From positions 930,001-994,000 of the forward strand of contig NZ_CP146091.1 in assembly GCF_037023145.1 (NCBI RefSeq): a DNA stretch of 64,000 nt, given 5' to 3'. The DNA is from Ralstonia sp. RRA. GTDB taxonomy: Bacteria > Pseudomonadota > Gammaproteobacteria > Burkholderiales > Burkholderiaceae. Positions within the stretch are counted from its first letter, which is position 1. Every line of letters begins with the position of its first letter. Below, one piece after another: positions 62,139 to 64,000 of the stretch. A program made the position numbers and the translations under genes. The notes under the pieces are model-generated. The model saw only the letters and a program-made list of their open reading frames with translations, did no database searches and was not told the origin of the DNA.

Positions 62139-62882
62139 ATGACCACGATTGATCTGAACGCCGACCTCGGCGAGGGCTGCGACAACGACGAGGCGCTGCT
62201 TGCACTGGTGAGCTCCGCCAATATCGCCTGCGGCTGGCACGCGGGCGATGTCAACACGATGCGCCAGACCACGGCGTGGGCGCTGCGCGAAGGCGTGTCG
62301 ATTGGCGCGCATCCGAGCTTTCCGGACCGCGAGAACTTCGGCCGCACCGAGCTGCACCTGCCTCCGGAAGAGATTTACGCGGGCGTGCTCTTCCAGATCG
62401 GCGGTCTATCGGCTATTGTGCGCGCCCAAGGCGGCAAGCTGGCCCACGTGAAGCCGCACGGCGCGCTGTACAACCAAGCCTCGCGTGATCGCCCGTTGGC
62501 TGCGGCCATCGTGCGCGCGGTGCGTGATTTCGATCCGTCGCTGGTGGTGTTCGGGCTGGCCGGCGGTGAACTGGTCAAGGCCGCGCGCGAGCTTGGCTTG
62601 CAGGCCAAGGAAGAGGTGTTTGCCGATCGCGGGTATAACGCGGATGGCTCGCTCGTCAAACGCGGCACGCCCGGCGCGCTGATCGACGACGAAGCCGCCG
62701 CACTCGACCAGACGCTAACCATGGTGCGCGAACAGCGCGTGAAGGCGATTGATGGCACGTGGGTTCCGATCCACGCGCAAACTGTTTGTTTGCACGGCGA
62801 CGGCGCACATGCGCTGGCGTTCGCGCGACGCATCCGGGAACGGCTGGGCAGTGAAGGGATCACTGTCCGTGCCGGCGCCTGA
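62139..62882 (+). CDS. pxpA: 5-oxoprolinase subunit PxpA
   Basis: 247-residue LamB/YcsF-family subunit. [17 protein letters not shown] at the N terminus, [11 protein letters not shown], and KPHGALYNQ are the conserved blocks. It supplies the hydrolase half of the 5-oxoprolinase complex. Its end is followed by a terminator-like hairpin. Confidence 0.95.
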   Translation: MTTIDLNADLGEGCDNDEALLALVSSANIACGWHAGDVNTMRQTTAWALREGVSIGAHPSFPDRENFGRTELHLPPEEIYAGVLFQIGGLSAIVRAQGGKLAHVKPHGALYNQASRDRPLAAAIVRAVRDFDPSLVVFGLAGGELVKAARELGLQAKEEVFADRGYNADGSLVKRGTPGALIDDEAAALDQTLTMVREQRVKAIDGTWVPIHAQTVCLHGDGAHALAFARRIRERLGSEGITVRAGA

Positions 62883-62891
62883 GCCACGACG

Positions 62892-62917
62892 GCCCCGTCC
62901 TTCCAGCGGGGCTTTTT
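62892..62917 (+). terminator. Terminator-like hairpin after pxpA
   Basis: 6-bp stem GCCCCG/CGGGGC, loop TCCTTCCAG, then TTTTT. It probably ends much of the pxp transcript before the DUF969 gene. Confidence 0.75.
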
Positions 62918-62939
62918 CATAAATTGGGGGGAGCACCAC

Positions 62940-63671
62940 ATGAGTACGGCAGTCAATCTGTGGCCACTGATCGGGGTGGCCATCATCATCGTAGGGTTCA
63001 TCCTGCGATTCAATCCACTGCTGGTGGTGACCGTGGCCGGGCTGGCGACGGGGCTGTCAGTCGGCATGGACCTTGGCACGCTGTTGGAAACCTTCGGCGA
63101 GAAGTTCATCAACAGCCGGTCGCTGGCGGTCTATGTGCTGATTCTGCCGATCATCGGTCTGCTGGAAAGCTACGGTCTGAAAGAGCGCGCGCAAGACTGG
63201 ATCTCCAGCCTGGCAAGCGCCACCTCCGCCCGTATCCTGATGCTGTATTTCGTGGTGCGCCAAGGGCTGGGCGCACTTGGCCTGACCTACATCGGCGGTC
63301 ATGCGCAAACCGTGCGGCCATTGCTGGCGCCCATGGTGGAAGGTGCCGCAGCCGCCCGCCACGGTGATCTGCCGCAGCACATCCGTGACAAGCTGCGCGC
63401 GCACTCCGCCGCCTGCGACAACATCGCCATCTTCTTCGGTGAAGACATCTTCCTGGCCTTCGGTGCGGTGCTGCTGATGGATGCGTTCCTCAAGGAAAAC
63501 GGCATCACTGGTATTGAGCCTTTGCAGCTGGGCCTGTGGGCAATTCCCACCGCCATTGCCGCGCTCGTCATCCACATGTTCCGCCTGGTGCGGCTCGATG
63601 CCAGCATCCAGCGCGATGTCGATGCATGGAAACAATCCAATCCGTCCAAGACGAATGAGGTGACAGCATGA
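62940..63671 (+). CDS. DUF969 membrane protein
   Basis: 243-residue polytopic membrane protein: NLWPLIGVAIIIVGFILRFNPLLVVTVAGL, then LPIIGLLESYGLKERAQDWI and an ion-transporter-like GLTYIGGHAQTVRPLLAPM. It belongs to the DUF969 family, always found beside DUF979, as here. Their steady association with pxp genes suggests a two-subunit 5-oxoproline importer. GGGGGGAG precedes the ATG. Overlaps the next gene by four bases. Confidence 0.9.
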   Translation: MSTAVNLWPLIGVAIIIVGFILRFNPLLVVTVAGLATGLSVGMDLGTLLETFGEKFINSRSLAVYVLILPIIGLLESYGLKERAQDWISSLASATSARILMLYFVVRQGLGALGLTYIGGHAQTVRPLLAPMVEGAAAARHGDLPQHIRDKLRAHSAACDNIAIFFGEDIFLAFGAVLLMDAFLKENGITGIEPLQLGLWAIPTAIAALVIHMFRLVRLDASIQRDVDAWKQSNPSKTNEVTA

Positions 63672-64000
63672 GCACCCTGCTGACTATTAACAGCGTTTTC
63701 TATCTGATCGGCTTTATCGTCATGCTGCTGGTCGGTATGACGCTGCGAGACAAGGGCAACCCCAAGCGCCTGACCACGGCGTTGTTCTGGTTCCTGTTCG
63801 GCTCCGTCTTCCTGTTCAGCGATTTGATGGTGGCGACGCTTGGCAAGCCGATGGCGTATCGCATCGTCGGTGTCATCGTTCTGCTGATCGCATTGATCGC
63901 TGGGGCGGGCTTGCTGTCGATCGGCACGTACAAGCAGAGCACCCCGGAACAACGCCATGCCTCGGCCAACAAGCTGCGCAACAAGCTGTTTGTGCCGGCG
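63668..64000 (+). CDS. DUF979 membrane protein (cut by the window edge)
   Basis: The first 111 codons of a second membrane protein, starting at the ATG that overlaps the DUF969 stop (ATGA). NSVFYLIGFIVMLLVGMTLRD and LFWFLFGSVFLFSDLM are membrane helices and match the DUF979 N terminus. Expected full length is about 310 residues. No stop before the edge. Confidence 0.85.
   Translation, partial: MSTLLTINSVFYLIGFIVMLLVGMTLRDKGNPKRLTTALFWFLFGSVFLFSDLMVATLGKPMAYRIVGVIVLLIALIAGAGLLSIGTYKQSTPEQRHASANKLRNKLFVPA

Noticed and set aside
1..64000. CRISPR arrays, tRNA genes, IS elements, prophage or integrase genes
   Set aside because: No spaced repeat series, cloverleaf, transposase or integrase motif was seen; base composition is fairly even apart from the LPS genes and short AT-rich promoter pockets.

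Overview
The window is 64 kb of GC-rich chromosomal DNA from a betaproteobacterium of the Burkholderiaceae, most probably Ralstonia. The grounds are the gene set and order purD-hemF-nadD-rsfS-rlmH-maf-rng, dnaE beside a lipopolysaccharide-core cluster, paired pirin/LysR genes, and tandem secreted lipoproteins of a kind I associate with Ralstonia and Burkholderia (species not claimed). I found no tRNA, rRNA, IS element, prophage gene or CRISPR array. About 58 genes are called; nearly all look intact and the last one runs off the right edge.

Layout. 0.3-6.2 kb: a cell-envelope block with two tandem paralogous lipoproteins, an OmpW-type porin, a small secreted protein, a possible paralogue remnant and an exported metallo-beta-lactamase-fold hydrolase. 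6.2-14.3 kb: a minus-strand operon of an acyl-CoA ligase, a single-chain biotin-dependent acyl-CoA carboxylase (BC-BCCP-CT in one 1105-residue protein) and an orphan periplasmic binding protein, with a divergent TetR regulator and a stand-alone diiron-type hydrolase. 14.5-20.4 kb: rhlE, gluQ, a LysR/pirin/flavodoxin stress group, trhO and a 40-residue lipoprotein. 20.6-30.9 kb: dnaE, then the LPS core and O-antigen ligation genes (GT4, waaL, two GT2, an opposed GT25) and msbA. 31.0-38.2 kb: a peroxidase-like protein and a LysR-controlled aromatic 2-oxo-acid pathway: benzoylformate decarboxylase, aldehyde dehydrogenase, a ketopantoate-reductase-family enzyme and an aromatic-acid transporter.

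38.2-47.5 kb: housekeeping genes on the minus strand (rng, maf, rlmH, rsfS, nadD, hemF, purD, yebC-type), then a HerA-like ATPase and a DUF3149 membrane peptide. 47.6-49.8 kb: pyrimidine salvage (NCS1 transporter plus upp). 50.0-53.5 kb: a drug/metabolite-type transporter, an SDR protein lacking the usual catalytic residues, methylglyoxal synthase, a quinone reductase and a DUF1232 protein. 53.6-58.5 kb: a nucleoside-type ABC importer (BMP family). 59.0-64.0 kb: a Bcr/CflA efflux pump, the 5-oxoprolinase genes pxpB-pxpC-pxpA and the DUF969/DUF979 membrane pair, which is probably the matching importer.

The points most worth following are: (i) the single-chain carboxylase regulon with a TetR-type palindrome placed on its promoter; (ii) the proposed D-mandelate-to-benzoate operon, in which a gene that would be labelled panE is likely a 2-hydroxyacid dehydrogenase; (iii) the methylglyoxal synthase flanked by two oxidoreductase-fold proteins; (iv) a promoter wrapped in two perfect palindromes ahead of the aromatic-acid transporter; and (v) a dnaE promoter that implies an mRNA with almost no leader.
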